64,000 nucleotides of DNA from Lepidostoma basale (GCA_022606425.2 JAHDVF020001594.1:79501-143500), one strand, 5' to 3'. Shown: positions 20,165-29,700, counted from the stretch's first letter. Numbers and translations: made by a program. The notes: generated by a model from the letters alone, not told the origin.

Positions 20165-20680
20165 TCAAACCATCACGACGTTTCCGAATGGACTGCCACA
20201 CTACTCGATCCGGACACACCTCTCTAGCTTTCTCCACATTCATACACACATGACGTTTTTCCGACTTCTAGCATAGCCGAACTTTAAAATTTGATCAATC
20301 TGCACATGCCAAGTTTTCCTCGGTCTCCCACTACTCCGTACACCATTCACACCGTTAACGTATACTTTCTTAATCATTATTCCTTCATCCAGCAGTCCAT
20401 ATGTCCAAACCATCGCAGTGATCTTTTCATAATTTTGTTCATAATAATTTTGCTCTACATTCCTTCCTTAAATCAGCATTTGAAATTCTGTCGTACTCGT
20501 ACATCGTTTTACCACAAATCCGTCTTAGGGATCATCTTAACCGCATTTATTCGGCACTTATCCGCTCTACATTACTTCTTTACATCAGCACTTGAAATTT
20601 TGTCGAACATCGTTTTACCACAAAATGCGTCTTAAGGATTTCATCTCTGCCCCATTTATTCTGCTCTTATTTAGGCTCAA
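20165..20680 (-). mobile_element. LINE-A fragment with internal duplication
   Basis: All C-terminal blocks can be followed in shifted frames. The segment around the VYDKISNAD region appears twice (about 20460-20540 and 20575-20650, both with TTGAAATT-TGTCG and CATCGTTTTACCACAAA), so the copy carries a small internal tandem duplication. The 3' end lacks the CCCC hairpin. Confidence 0.7.
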
Positions 20681-20784
20681 AAATACAGTTGTATTTAAAT
20701 TGCAAAATAAGCATAATTCTTCCATTTAATTATCCTAATTTTTATTTGAAAGTGTAATTTCATCATTGTTCTGACATCATCCAC

Positions 20785-21055
20785 CGGGTGGCGACTCTAA
20801 AATGGCAATGGGCGGATCACGTAGCCAGAAGCTTAGATGAAAAATGGACAAGAAGACTGCTGACTTAGAGACCGTGGACGGCAAAGAGAAGTGTAGGGCG
20901 ACCGCAACTACGGTGGAAGGATGATCTTAACAGACACGTCGGAATAACCTGGATGCAGTCTGCACAAAACAGAGTGACATTAAAGCGAATGGAGGAGGCC
21001 TTTGTCCAGGAGTGGACGGGAATAGGCTGAGGAAGTAGAAGAAGAAGAAGATTCC
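20785..21055 (+). mobile_element. RTE-like LINE 3' end (VGRPQLRWKDD)
   Basis: A nearly open frame reads RVATLKWQWADHVARSLDEK, WTRRLLT, a stop, RPWTAKRSVGRPQLRWKDDL, TWMQSAQNRVTLKRMEEAF and VQEWTGIG, then a stop and an AAGAAGAAGAAGA tail. The plan is that of LINE-B but the sequence and tail differ, so it is a separate RTE family. One in-frame stop. Inactive. Confidence 0.75.
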
Positions 21056-21089
21056 ATCATTTTTATTTAAACTAAATAATTGTTGATTT

Positions 21090-21190
21090 TTAAACCTGAT
21101 ACTAACTTCGGATAGCGAAATAGCTGTCGCGATAGTTTCATAAAAATAAAATGTGGTAAAATAACAGTATTTTAAATTAAACGGTTAGAA
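21090..21190 (+). repeat. Hammerhead element family F1, degenerate
   Basis: ACCTGATACTAACTTCGG and ATAGCGAAATAGCTGTCGCG keep GAAA and the AGCTGTCGCG cleavage strand. CTGATGA has become CTGATAC, and stem II (CTAAC/GGATAG) is imperfect. Confidence 0.5.
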
Positions 21191-21504
21191 AATAAGTTAT
21201 GAAAATGAGTAACGATACACATAAGGAAACCTTCAAGGTTATATCGCGTTTACCTAAGTATGAAGATGTGGGGGAAAAGATTATTACAAAATACCAAGAA
21301 ATAAGTTGTTTTTCTCACCCTGATGTTCTTTTATATATGGTATATTTATCTTAGCAAGGGGTGTTGCTAAGAGAAATATCTATAAAACACGAAAAATAAT
21401 TTGAAGATACGAGAATTTATTATGTCTCTTGGGATTAGTGTACCCTTGATCGAACTAATTAAAGTTACACGTGTAGAAATTACGATACAATTAGAAGGAA
21501 GATA

Positions 21505-22424
21505 CGAGGTCTGTTCAAAAAGTATATGACCATAATTTTAATTGGAAAAACCAATAACGCTTTGAGGGCGGAGGGCTTAGATGACCGTTTGTAGGTATAC
21601 CTAGTGCGAATGCTAAATTTTTTTCACGACCACAGCGCCACTCAGTCGCTGCCACGCCGTTGAAGAGTGAGCATGTACGCTATTGTCATCGGATTTTAGT
21701 TTTAACGAGAAAAAGTTGAACAACGTAACTGGATCAAATTTTGTTTAAAACTTGGGGTTTCTCAAGTGGAAACTATCCGCAAAATTAAAAAAGAGTTTGG
21801 GGACGAAGCAATAGGCACCACACAGATTAAGGAGTGTTATAACCGCTTCAAAGATGGCCGCTCATCAGTGGAGAGTGAAGCACGATCCGGTAGGCCCTCA
21901 ACATCCAAAAATGATATTGTTATCGATCAAGTAAGGACCCTGGTGATGCAGGATCGTGAAATAACGATAAGGGAACTTTCTGATGAAGTGAGCATTAGTG
22001 TTAGATCCATTTATTCCATTTTAACTGAAGATTTGGCCCTCAGAAGGGTCTCAGCAAAATTTGAGCCATAGTTGCTGACGATTGAGCAAAAGCAACTTCG
22101 TATGGAGATCGCACAGGACATACTGGAGACTGTGATCAATATTCCAATCGCTCCCTGTGATTTCTGGCTTTTTCCACGCCGAAAATTCCTTTAAAAGCAA
22201 CCAGATTTCAGACCAGGGAAGACATCACGAACATTGCGACGGACCACCCGCGCGCCATAGCAAAAGAGTCTTTCCAGCGTTGCTTCCGGCAGTGGCAGAA
22301 CCGTTGGGAGAAGTGTGTTGCAGCTCAAGGGGACTACTTTGAAGGGGATTAGTGTCATTTAATTGTATCTCAATAAATGGTATTTTTTATGAATGAAAGT
22401 CGGATACTTTTTGAACAGACCTCG
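21505..22424 (+). mobile_element. mariner (Tc1/mariner) element, internally deleted, 920 bp
   Basis: Perfect 20-bp terminal inverted repeats (CGAGGTCTGTTCAAAAAGTA at 21505-21524 and its complement at 22405-22424) are each flanked by the TA expected as mariner target duplication (21503-21504 and 22425-22426). Mariners are normally about 1.3 kb, so this copy is short by roughly 0.4 kb. The interior encodes the two ends of a transposase without its middle. It could only be moved by a transposase supplied from elsewhere. Confidence 0.92.
21727..22352 (+). pseudogene. mariner transposase pseudogene
   Basis: The N-terminal part, starting WIKFCLKLGVSQVETIRKIK, contains the helix-turn-helix pair (ECYNRFKDGRSSVE, ARSGRPSTS, then ITIRELSDEVSISVRSIYSI), typical of mariner DNA-binding domains. 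A TAG stop interrupts it at about 22069, then TIEQKQLRMEIAQDILE follows in frame. The sequence jumps directly to APCDFWLFPR, which holds the last residue of the DD34D triad, so the first two catalytic aspartates are deleted. The C-terminus FQRCFRQWQNRWEKCV and GDYFEGD is intact. No initiating ATG is visible before WIKF in this frame. Confidence 0.9.
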
Positions 22425-22429
22425 TATGT

Positions 22430-23060
22430 TTGAATCAGTGGAGCGATCTTTATTAAATTAACAGAAATATTATATTTGTCATATTATTACAAGCGAAATA
22501 TCACAAGAAATAAACAATTTCTGATTAAAGAGTGGGCGAGGTGTTACCTTCTACACGTGTAACCTTATTATCTGCGTCATCGTTTAGATTCTGAGCTGTT
22601 AATATTATATTTATAATAAATTTACGAAAATTATTTCCCTGTAAATAATAATTTAGTTTTATTTAAGGAAATTACCTTGGATTTACGTATTTACTAAATC
22701 ACTTAGAATTAAATAATATCTGATTTCAGGTGGGTGTTAACACGTGCCGTCTTATCATTTGCGTCATGATTTAGAATCTAAGCTATTTATATATTTCTAA
22801 TGTATAATATTAAGGATATTTATTTATAACTCAAGAAATCATAAAATAATTTTCTTTCTCTAAATAATTCATTTTCTCGGATTTTAAACATACTGCAAAT
22901 CCATTTGAAAATTTGAGTTTATTTATATATTTCCTAAATTAACTTTGATCATGTCCTTGCAGGGGGAACATTCATAAAGGTCATTCTCATTATGTTGGAT
23001 AAAATTTCTTGTATTATACTTGTTTGAACCTTATTGCTGTTTAAATGTTGTAATCTATTG
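22430..23060. other. AT-rich sequence with a weak internal repeat
   Basis: The words ACACGTGTAACCTTATTATC (22553-22572) and ACACGTGCCGTCTTATCATT (22740-22759), with CTGCGTCATCGTTTAGATTC against TGCGTCATGATTTAGAATC, show a diverged direct duplication of about 190 bp. No coding content. Confidence 0.5.
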
Positions 23061-23127
23061 TAATAATTCACATGAAAAGTTATATATAGCTATATATGTG
23101 TTTTTGGGTAACACCATGTGATAACTC

Positions 23128-23182
23128 CTTCTCGACCGACGTTTCGGAGATCGTTGCAGTCTCCATCTTCAGGGTAATGAAT
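23128..23182 (-). ncRNA. Hammerhead ribozyme motif, family F8, intact core
   Basis: On the minus strand ACCCTGAAGATGGAGA supplies the CUGAAGA box (23172-23166) and the first strand of stem II. The loop CTGCAACGA and strand TCTCC close a perfect 5-bp stem II (GGAGA/TCTCC). GAAA is at 23145-23142, followed by CGTC with a GTC cleavage site (23140-23138). Stem I can start with UACC/GGUC. Stem III is only AC/GU, as in the minimal type-I hammerheads of Penelope-like elements and retrozymes, which often act as dimers. No partner motif is nearby. Confidence 0.65.
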
Positions 23183-23279
23183 GTGATATGTGTTGTGTCT
23201 GCTAAGGTACTTCACCGTTGTACCATGTCGCCGGCAGTGTGTACGTGTGAAACAGAGAGTCCGTGCTAGGTTCCCCTTT

Positions 23280-23403
23280 ATATATAGCTTATCTCCGCCA
23301 TTTTATAGTCAAGTGAATTCTTCAACAGACCAAAGACATTGTTTCAATCACACTGCCATCGCCAGGAATCGAACCCGGGAACTACTGTGTGGCAGTCATA
23401 TTA
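23280..23403 (-). mobile_element. tRNA-derived SINE, truncated at the A box
   Basis: The minus strand has GGGTTCGATTCCTGGCGATG (B box) and the SINE body to the AGTTCACTTGA region, but the A-box half of the head is missing. Same family as 4155, 25058 and 44206. Confidence 0.6.
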
Positions 23404-23526
23404 CTATTGAAAAAAAAGTTTAATCATATCTCTGTCTGAGTTTTAATTAAAATAAAAATGTAAGGTATTATTTCATTGTTGACTTACACCTATACATGTA
23501 TATTATTGTTGGTTCGTACTGTACTA

Positions 23527-23968
23527 GGGATGGGCTAAATGAATCACTTAAGGGATCTGAGCTGAACGGTTCTGATCAGCAAAGTGAGCTGACTCTTTTT
23601 AATAATTCATAATTCACCATTTTGAGTCGTTCGTTAAAAATGAATTTCTGATATGAACTAAAAAAGAAGGTTGCCGATTTTCTGCAAAGTTACAAAAGTA
23701 GCTCGTATCAAAAATAAATTTTTAACGAACGACTCAAAATAGTGAACCATGAATTATCAAAAAGAGTCGGCTCACTTTGCTGATCGGAACCGTTCAGCTC
23801 AGATCCCTTAAAGTGCTCACTAAAAAGAGTCGACTCTTTTGCAATTATTTACCATTCATCCAGCGGATCATTGAGCTGCCGCTCTTTTTTTATGAATCAT
23901 CGCTCACTCACTCACCAAAATGAGTCGACTCTTTGAGTTAACTCGTGAGCGGATCGCACATCCCTAGT
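23527..23968. mobile_element. Long fold-back MITE with TAGGGATG ends
   Basis: The ends CTAGGGATGG and CACATCCCTAG are inverted. Arms of roughly 110 bases (about 23543-23656 and 23700-23812) are near-perfect inverted repeats including GATCTGAGCTGAACGGTTC and GAGTCGTTCGTTAAAAAT. The right third contains repeated GAGTCGACTC palindromes. TAGGGATG-type ends suit a hAT-derived MITE, but no 8-bp target duplication is clear. No ORF. Confidence 0.7.
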
Positions 23969-23999
23969 TCATAAATTGGTATTAAATTTTTCGTTTTAT

Positions 24000-24430
24000 T
24001 TTACATATACTTTTGATGCAATATAACAATGTAGTGAACCTCGCTTATTTTAATTTGCCGTCAACCCTCAGTAATTCCTAGTTCGATGAAACTGCCCGTC
24101 ATTCGCAAATTTGGTTAATGCAGTTGACATCAAAGGGATTAAAGGTTTCATTATTCAGTTCCCGGGACAAAGGGCTGTGGAAGAGACTAATTAAATGCGA
24201 GTGCAATGTTGAACACTGCGCTGTAATACAACCAGTATTGACATGTGCTCAATATGTTTTGAGCGTCAAACAGGAAATGGAGTGCCGTCAAACAGGAAGT
24301 GACGAAATTATCCTGCAGTGTTCCACGGTAAAAGCAAATAATGAATTCAAATATAAATCTTTAATTAAATTTTTGATTAAAATTTCAGGTTAAAAGAAAA
24401 TTAAATTCAATATTTTACAAAAGGATTAAA
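24000..24430. other. Unassigned sequence with a 91-codon frame
   Basis: The plus-strand frame at 24118-24393 (MQLTSKGLKVSLFSSRD at its start) shows several cysteines but no recognised domain, and no neighbouring exon supports it. It may be chance. Confidence 0.25.
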
Positions 24431-24439
24431 ATATTTTTG

Positions 24440-24735
24440 TTGATAAACTAAAGGCTTTAACACGGTGAAAATTCATAATGACGATTTTTTTATGGTGTAA
24501 AACACTGTTTTTGCCACTTTTTGATTCACACTTCATCATCGGGAGAACGATATAAACTATCCAAAAATATCTTAAACAAAATTTAAGAACTACTTACATA
24601 ACATATAGTATGTACGCAAAATGTTACATATCTACTTCTTGTATTTTGTTTTTTTTTAATTGTTTGGTTTATATCGTTCCCGCGATGATGAAGGTGTAAA
24701 CATTCGAAACATGTCGAGAAAAATAAATTCAAAAG
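24440..24735. repeat. Fold-back hammerhead element, family F4
   Basis: The left side has the terminal words TTTAACACGGTG and GACGATTTTTTTATGG, then CTTCATCATCGGGAGAACG. The right side has CGTTCCCGCGATGATGAAGG, then TGTAAACATTCGAAACATGT and a GTC site at 24713-24715. GAAA is at 24706-24709. Pairing AATGT(GT) with ACATTC would have formed stem II in the ancestor (now AAGGTGT). The first box is read as CGATGAT/GATGATGA rather than a clean CUGAUGA. A related copy lies at 35378-35530. Confidence 0.5.
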
Positions 24736-25057
24736 CGGAAAATACCGTGTTTCAATTTAAAAGAAAATTGCGAAAAAAATGTTTTCTTAAACTTAAGGGT
24801 AACATCATTATAACCCGAGATTTTTTAATATTTAAACTGTTTAACTTGAGGCATAAAAAGGTATATAGGATTAAATTATGAGGGTGTCTGGGACTTTCCG
24901 TTTTTTGACATACTCAGGTTGCCAAAAAATGTATTTCAACCAATCGTAATAATCGTTACATAGGTCAAAGAAGAAAATGTGTTTTATTTCTCATAGAATT
25001 TCAACACTTTTATTATTTTTGAAGAGGTTCTAACATAGATTTCAATATCCCGCTCTT

Positions 25058-25282
25058 TACATTATTAAAGCGCTAGCCAAATTGATGTATGGGGTAGAGC
25101 TATCAAATTGATTCTCGTGATATATGATAGGTAGCTAATCTATCGCCATTTTATTGTCACGTGAATTTTACACCAGACGAAAGACAGTGTGACAGTCACA
25201 CTGCCATCGCCGGGTATCGACCACGGAACCTTCGGTGTGGCAGTCAGTGCACGTCAGTGCATTACCACTCGGCCACGAAGAA
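25058..25282 (-). mobile_element. tRNA-derived SINE, full-length copy
   Basis: On the minus strand the A box CTTCGTGGCCGAGTGGTAAT is intact. The B box is altered (GTGGTCGATACCCGGCGATG). The body follows through CACGTGAC, TATCATATATCACGAGAATC and GGCTAGCGCTTTAATAATG. It resembles 44206-44440 over its whole length. Confidence 0.78.
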
Positions 25283-25575
25283 ACGAATGAGAGATGGTAC
25301 GACTTTATGAAGACAAGATACTCTCTAAAGTCTATTTGTCTTCTGAACATACTTTCACTAATATGCATGACGTCGATTTCTGAGGAAACCGCTTCAGCAG
25401 ACTAATTCTCTCTTCATCCGATGTTAACCGAGGCGGTTTGGTTCTGGTGGTCGGTAGGTAAAACAAACTATGCTGTCGCTGTTGGAGATATCTATTAAAG
25501 AAAAAGATACCAACATCCTCCAGCACGGCTGAGTTATGAGATGCCCTTAAGATAGGAGCGTGTGGCAAGTATAAG
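25283..25575 (-). mobile_element. LINE-F C-terminal fragment
   Basis: The minus strand reads LRASHNSAVLEDVGIFF, then NRYLQQRQHSLFYLPTTRTK and a LLKRFPQKSTSC region, matching the FENSVVLEGVRLFVPDRYL and RQRQHRLFYLPAARTN segment of 33720-34470. One frameshift. The distal tail is missing. Confidence 0.75.
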
Positions 25576-25579
25576 AGAG

Positions 25580-26190
25580 GTAAGTAGGGAAGCCAGTAGA
25601 GGACGACATCGGCTGAATAAGTAAGTATAATAAATGCAAATAGAGATAAATCATTTTATTATTTTAATGGATTTTACTCTCTTCAGACGTGTATAAAGCG
25701 ATGGTTAGTTTAATATATGTATAATTACGTTTAAGTATGATGTCTTTGTGAATGTGTTTTACGGAAATACCCGGAATCAAATCTCGCATACTTACGTGTG
25801 TGAGTAATCAAATGTGCATTTGTGTGTGAATTAGTTGCTGGTATGACTCACAGATTAACACAAGCGCAACGTAACTCCGGCCAGTGGCAGTGTACACCTT
25901 ACACGTAGGAATAAATGCAAGAGAAAGGATAATAAATAACAGTTTGTCGCTTCTCCTCTTCTGCCCTCGAGCCCGACTGTATCTCAAGTAGTTTAATGTA
26001 CCCCGTATACCCGCGCGCATTATGATCAGAACAGGCTGGCCCAAGAAAACAACAACAAAATATTAACGTTGTTGAATTTCAATTTAAATAATGCATACAA
26101 AAATAATCTAAATACATTATTACTAACTACTGACCAAAGAATTCAGTTGGGTTGGGCGGCCTTTGGAAAATTACGTCATGTTCTCACCTC
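25580..26190. other. Unassigned, moderately complex sequence
   Basis: 25850-26045 is less AT-rich than the surroundings (CTCGAGCCCGACTG, ACCCGCGCGCATTA). A minus-strand frame of 78 codons shows no domain. No repeat partner is seen in the window, so this may be single-copy DNA. Confidence 0.3.
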
Positions 26191-26194
26191 TAAA

Positions 26195-26636
26195 ATACCA
26201 CAATGTCTCCAGACTTAAGTCTTCAACCAGTGCGTCTTGACAGTCATGACGTACGGAGCCGAGACGTAGACACTGACAAAAGGTTTAGTCTACAGATTCA
26301 AGGTCACCCAACGCGCCATGGATAGAGCCATGCTTGGAATAACCTCGAGGGACAGATTTAGAAACGAATTTATTCGTCAACAAACCAAGGTGACTGAGGT
26401 GAGGATAGGCGGGCTGAAGTGACGATGGGCTTGCCATATCTGTCGGAGAACCGACGGCCGATGGGGGAGACGGGTTCTGGAGTGAAGACCGCGTACAGGA
26501 TTCCGCAGAGTCGACATCTGAAGAGGATTGCTGGACATACATGGATGGGAGCGGCAATGGATAGGGGTCTGTGGCGTGCTTTGGAAGAGGCCTACATTCA
26601 GCAGTGGATGACAGACGGCTGATGATGATGATGATA
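26195..26636 (+). mobile_element. LINE-B 3' fragment, longer copy
   Basis: Begins near the VLTVMTYGAET-like word (TGACAGTCATGACGTACGG), then VTQRAMDRAMLGITSRDRFR in short frames, then the ENRRPMGETGSGVKTA and AGHTWMGAAMDRGLWRALEE segments. It ends EAYIQQWMTDG with two stops and GATGATGATGAT. The GRPP-RWTDD block is lost to a deletion near 26510. Confidence 0.8.
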
Positions 26637-26800
26637 ACTAACTAACCATCACGCCATTTCTCCGCAGGAGTATGCAGTTCTATGCCGACATAACTCTACA
26701 TTCACATATCGTGACATGCATGCTCATCGATTGTTCCTACATTGAACATGGCCGCTTTTCAGTAATTGATTCATTTGATCATGCCGTGTCTTCCTTTATT
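26637..26800 (-). mobile_element. LINE-A 3' fragment abutting a LINE-B tail
   Basis: AACTAACTAACCATCACGCC follows directly on the LINE-B GATGAT tail, so the two LINEs end tail to tail. The copy is truncated near 26800 at an ATTT microsatellite. Confidence 0.7.
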
Positions 26801-26825
26801 TATTATTTATTTATTTATTTATAGT
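26797..26825. repeat. TTTA microsatellite
   Basis: TTATTTATTATTTATTTATT-type simple repeat at the LINE-A break. Confidence 0.8.
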
Positions 26826-27375
26826 ATACACAAATGAGACATAACAAACGAAAAACATAAAGATGACTCATAGGGACACAAAATGGTGAACCAAAAATAA
26901 AATAACGATATGAAACTAAGAAATTTCAGAAGGATCCCAAATACGTCAACGTCAGTGAGGCAGCACTCTTTACATAATTTGCAATATATTTTTAATGAAC
27001 ACCGCCTCACCCAAAAAAGCGAATATATTTTTCAGCCACCCATCTCTCAAATCAAATAAATGTGAAAACGAATACAATGTACTGGAATAGGATTGTAAAA
27101 GTATAATTCCGTTTCAAAATCAAGATGTTCGTATTATTATTATTGTATTTTTACAGCAGGATGAACTTTTCTTTCCGGATACACGATTTTTTAATTACTC
27201 ATCTATGAATATAAAGGACTCATAAATGTAAATTTTACATCGCTTTCTTGTCTTATCTATAAATAGGAATGAAAAATAATGAATTTTAACATGTATACAC
27301 ATTTTTGTGGGATGGATTTTTATAATTCAACAGAATAACACAAGAGAATATTTTTTGTTTCTTGAACTCCATATT
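26825..27375. other. AT-rich sequence, nothing recognised
   Basis: A short minus-strand frame rich in Phe and Leu is a composition effect. No motif. Confidence 0.35.
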
Positions 27376-27379
27376 AAAT

Positions 27380-27560
27380 AATAAATACGAATGTAAACGC
27401 CAGTTTTCTAGAAGTTTTATTATATTTTATAGGAATGAATGTTTCGCCCTTCTAAGGCATTATCAAATATCATTTAATGATGCCATAGAAAGGCGAAACA
27501 CGTCATACTCATAAAAAATAATAAAACTTCTAGAAAACGGACGTTTTCATTCGTATTATT
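27380..27560. mobile_element. Fold-back hammerhead element, family F2, best copy
   Basis: Arms carry CCAGTTTTCTAGAAGTTTTA on the left and its complement on the right. The left motif read on the minus strand is TTGATAATGCCTT-AGA-AGGGCGAAACATTC. The right motif on the plus strand is TTAATGATGCCATAGAAAGG followed by CGAAACACGTC. Combining the two suggests an ancestral (C/T)TGATGA box, a 5-bp stem II GCCTT/AAGGC and GAAAC with an ACGTC site. Each present copy lacks one core base, so catalysis is doubtful. Confidence 0.6.
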
Positions 27561-27631
27561 TAACAAAAGAGAACACTTTATTTTTAAAAAATAATGAAAA
27601 ATTACAGATTAAATATACTACAATACTCTTT

Positions 27632-28310
27632 CTAACTAACTGTCACGCCGTTTCCCTGGAGGGGTAGGCAAAGAGGATGGACTGCTATATTTCTCTTTTC
27701 TGACATACCTTTTTATATTCCTTTTCATTCATGCATCGTAACGTGCACGCTCGTTGATTTTTCCGACTTTGAATGTGCTTTCCTTGGTCTTCCACGGCTT
27801 CACTTTCCACTCACACTGCATGTATACAACATTTTAACCATTATTCTCTCGTCCATTCGTTCCATATGTTCAAACCATCTCTGGGATGGTTTGAACATAT
27901 TTTTTATTAATTTTACTGATGATGCCATCATCTGCCTTTCATTTCTTTCTTATTTCGTCGTTTGGTTTTCTATCATATACAGTTTTTCAGCACATTCTTC
28001 TCAGTGATCTCGTTTTTACGACATTAATCCGTTCATCCTTTTCTACCAAGCTTCACTTCCTTACATAAGAGTTAGCACTAGAACTCCATTATGTACTACC
28101 ATATTTTCTTCAGTGGATATATTTCTATTTCCAACAATGACTCTGAGAGCGCCATATATTTTGTTTTTATTTTTCCAACTCTTGTAAATATGCTTCCCAG
28201 ATAAACAAAATTTGGTAACTTGCTCCAGTTTCTCACCGTTCGAACGTTTGTCACAATTTGTTATACATTATTATTTTTCAAATACCATCACTTCGATTTG
28301 AACACAATAC
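27632..28310 (-). mobile_element. LINE-A fragment reaching the thumb
   Basis: Includes the tail, an altered hairpin (CCCTGGAGGGG on the plus strand), FEHMER, MAGSAYGSLNG-like degenerate blocks, TKFVYLGSIFTRVG and the KSKXMVFEK region at its 5' end near 28300. A palindromic duplication of ATGGTTTGAACAT occurs at 27868-27900. Many frameshifts. Confidence 0.75.
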
Positions 28311-28329
28311 TCATATTACTAGTACTACA

Positions 28330-28570
28330 ATACTAACTTACTAACTAACCATCTCCCCAGATGGGTAGGCATAAATAATGGACCGCCACATTGTTATTTA
28401 ATGATATACTTCTCTCACTTGTTCTCAATAGATGCCTTAACTATAAAAAATGTTTGTAATGTCTTTTGAGAAAATAAACTGATTTGATTTGATTTGGCTT
28501 CCTTTACTCTACATTCATACGTCTCATGTGACCGACATTTAATATTTAATTCTTTTGATCAAGCCACGTT
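28330..28570 (-). mobile_element. LINE-A 3' fragment split by a LINE-F tail
   Basis: ACTAACTAACCATCTCCCCA, then TACTTCTCTCACTT, are followed after 28497 by the continuing LINE-A words GGCTTCCTTTACTCTACATT and TTTTGATCAAGCCACGTTTG. The gap at 28432-28497 is foreign (see next entry). Confidence 0.7.
28432..28497 (+). mobile_element. Very short LINE-F insertion (3' end only)
   Basis: TTCTCAATAGATGCCTTAAC and GTAATGTCTTTTGAGAAAAT end in AAACTGATTTGATTTGATTT, the LINE-F 3' end seen at 29020-29070 and, inverted, at 33720-33800. About 66 bases inserted into LINE-A. Confidence 0.75.
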
Positions 28571-28584
28571 TGTTATTTTTTTCC

Positions 28585-28645
28585 ACAATTCTCGTGTTTA
28601 ATGTTGATAAAAAACGTCTGTTTTCTAAAGGTTTTATAATACCAG
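28585..28645 (+). repeat. Hammerhead family F2 arm fragment
   Basis: AATGTTGATAAAAAACGTCT then GTTTTCTAAAGGTTTTATAA is the F2 left arm. It is cut by the LINE-F copy that follows. Confidence 0.45.
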
Positions 28646-28649
28646 AGAA

Positions 28650-29072
28650 TAATAAAAGGGACCAGATAAGAAGGGATGGGTGCACACTTACCCATTTCTT
28701 CAGACTTATCAGGGGATTCTTTGAGAATTCCGTCATCTTGGAGGCTATCCATCTTTATGTTCCGGATGGTTATCTGCGACAGCGTCAGCACAGACTGTTT
28801 TATCTCCCAGCTTGAAGAACCAACCTGCCTCTGGTGATGCCGGTGGGGAGAGCAATCAAACTGCTGAATATGATCGCTTCGGAGATCGATGTCTTTCATA
28901 TTTGTGAAATACTCTTGACTTTGGAGAGTATCTTGTATTACTAATGTCGAACCATCTCTCATGCGTTCCTGGTATTATATATTTATTATGCCTTAAACTA
29001 TAATATTATATTATATAAAAAAAAATTGTAATGTCTTTTGAGAAAATAAACTGATTTGATTTAATTTGATTT
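28650..29072 (+). mobile_element. LINE-F 3' end with C-terminal RT coding
   Basis: Encodes RRDGCTLTHFFRLIRGFFEN, SVILEAIHLYVPDGYLRQRQ and HRLFYLPA, then a stop where the intact copy reads AARTN. The noncoding 3' region runs to AATAAACTGATTTGATTTAA with a TTTGA-repeat tail. It matches 33720-34150 in inverse orientation. Confidence 0.85.
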
Positions 29073-29139
29073 GAATATTTTATGCCAGTGACATATTATT
29101 ATATATCACCATGCTCAGGCATTGTCAAATGAGATAAAC

Positions 29140-29530
29140 TAACTAACTAACTAAACATCACGCCGTCTCCCCGAAGGGGTAGGCAGAAAGAATGGACTGC
29201 CACACCTTTCTTTCCTGACATATTTCTCTCGCTTCCTCAACATTCATACATCGTGTCATGCACGCGCGTCGATTTCTCTGACTCCTCACATGGCCGACAT
29301 TCAATATTTGATTTATTTGATCGTGCCACGTTTTCCTTGGTCTTCCTCTATTTCTGGTACTATTTACATCATTAACATATAATTTTTTTACCATTCTTTC
29401 TTCATTCATTCTTTCCATATGTCCAAACCATCTTAATGATCCTTTCATTATTTTGTTCATGACACCATCATTCGCACCGCATTCACTTCTTATATTTTCA
29501 TTCGACACTCTATCATACACAGAATATCAT
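29140..29530 (-). mobile_element. LINE-A 3' end with a clean 120-codon frame
   Basis: The minus-strand frame reads YDRVSNENIRSECGANDGVM, NKIMKGSLRWFGHMERMNEE, RMVKKLYVNDVNSTRNRGRP, RKTWHDQINQILNVGHVRSQ and ends SILSAYPFGETA with a stop. The CCCCGAAGGGG hairpin and CTAACTAACTAA tail are perfect. It is 5'-truncated inside the YSVYDR block, at a position where the adjoining sequence is unrelated. One of the youngest-looking LINE-A pieces. Confidence 0.88.
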
Positions 29531-29561
29531 ACAAATGAGATAATTGTGAAAAATTACTTGT

Positions 29562-29700
29562 TCTTCTTAGTGGTCTTGTAGCGTGTTATAAAGAGGAATT
29601 GGCCTCCTGATAGATTGACTCCTAGCTATCGATCCATCTCTTTGGTGGTTTGCCCGGGATTTGTCTGCCTTATGGATGCCGTGGGAGGTCGTGCAACACA
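29562..29700 (-). mobile_element. LINE-C 3' end, short
   Basis: Minus-strand words for a C-terminal segment like that at 11219-11400 (CTATCGATCCATCTCTTTGG on the plus strand = the KEMD-SW-like end; TGGATGCCGTGGGAGGTCGT). Truncated after about 140 bases. Confidence 0.6.

Noticed and set aside
24118..24393. Cysteine-containing secreted peptide gene
   Set aside because: No signal-peptide-like hydrophobic start, no cysteine pattern and no supporting exon.
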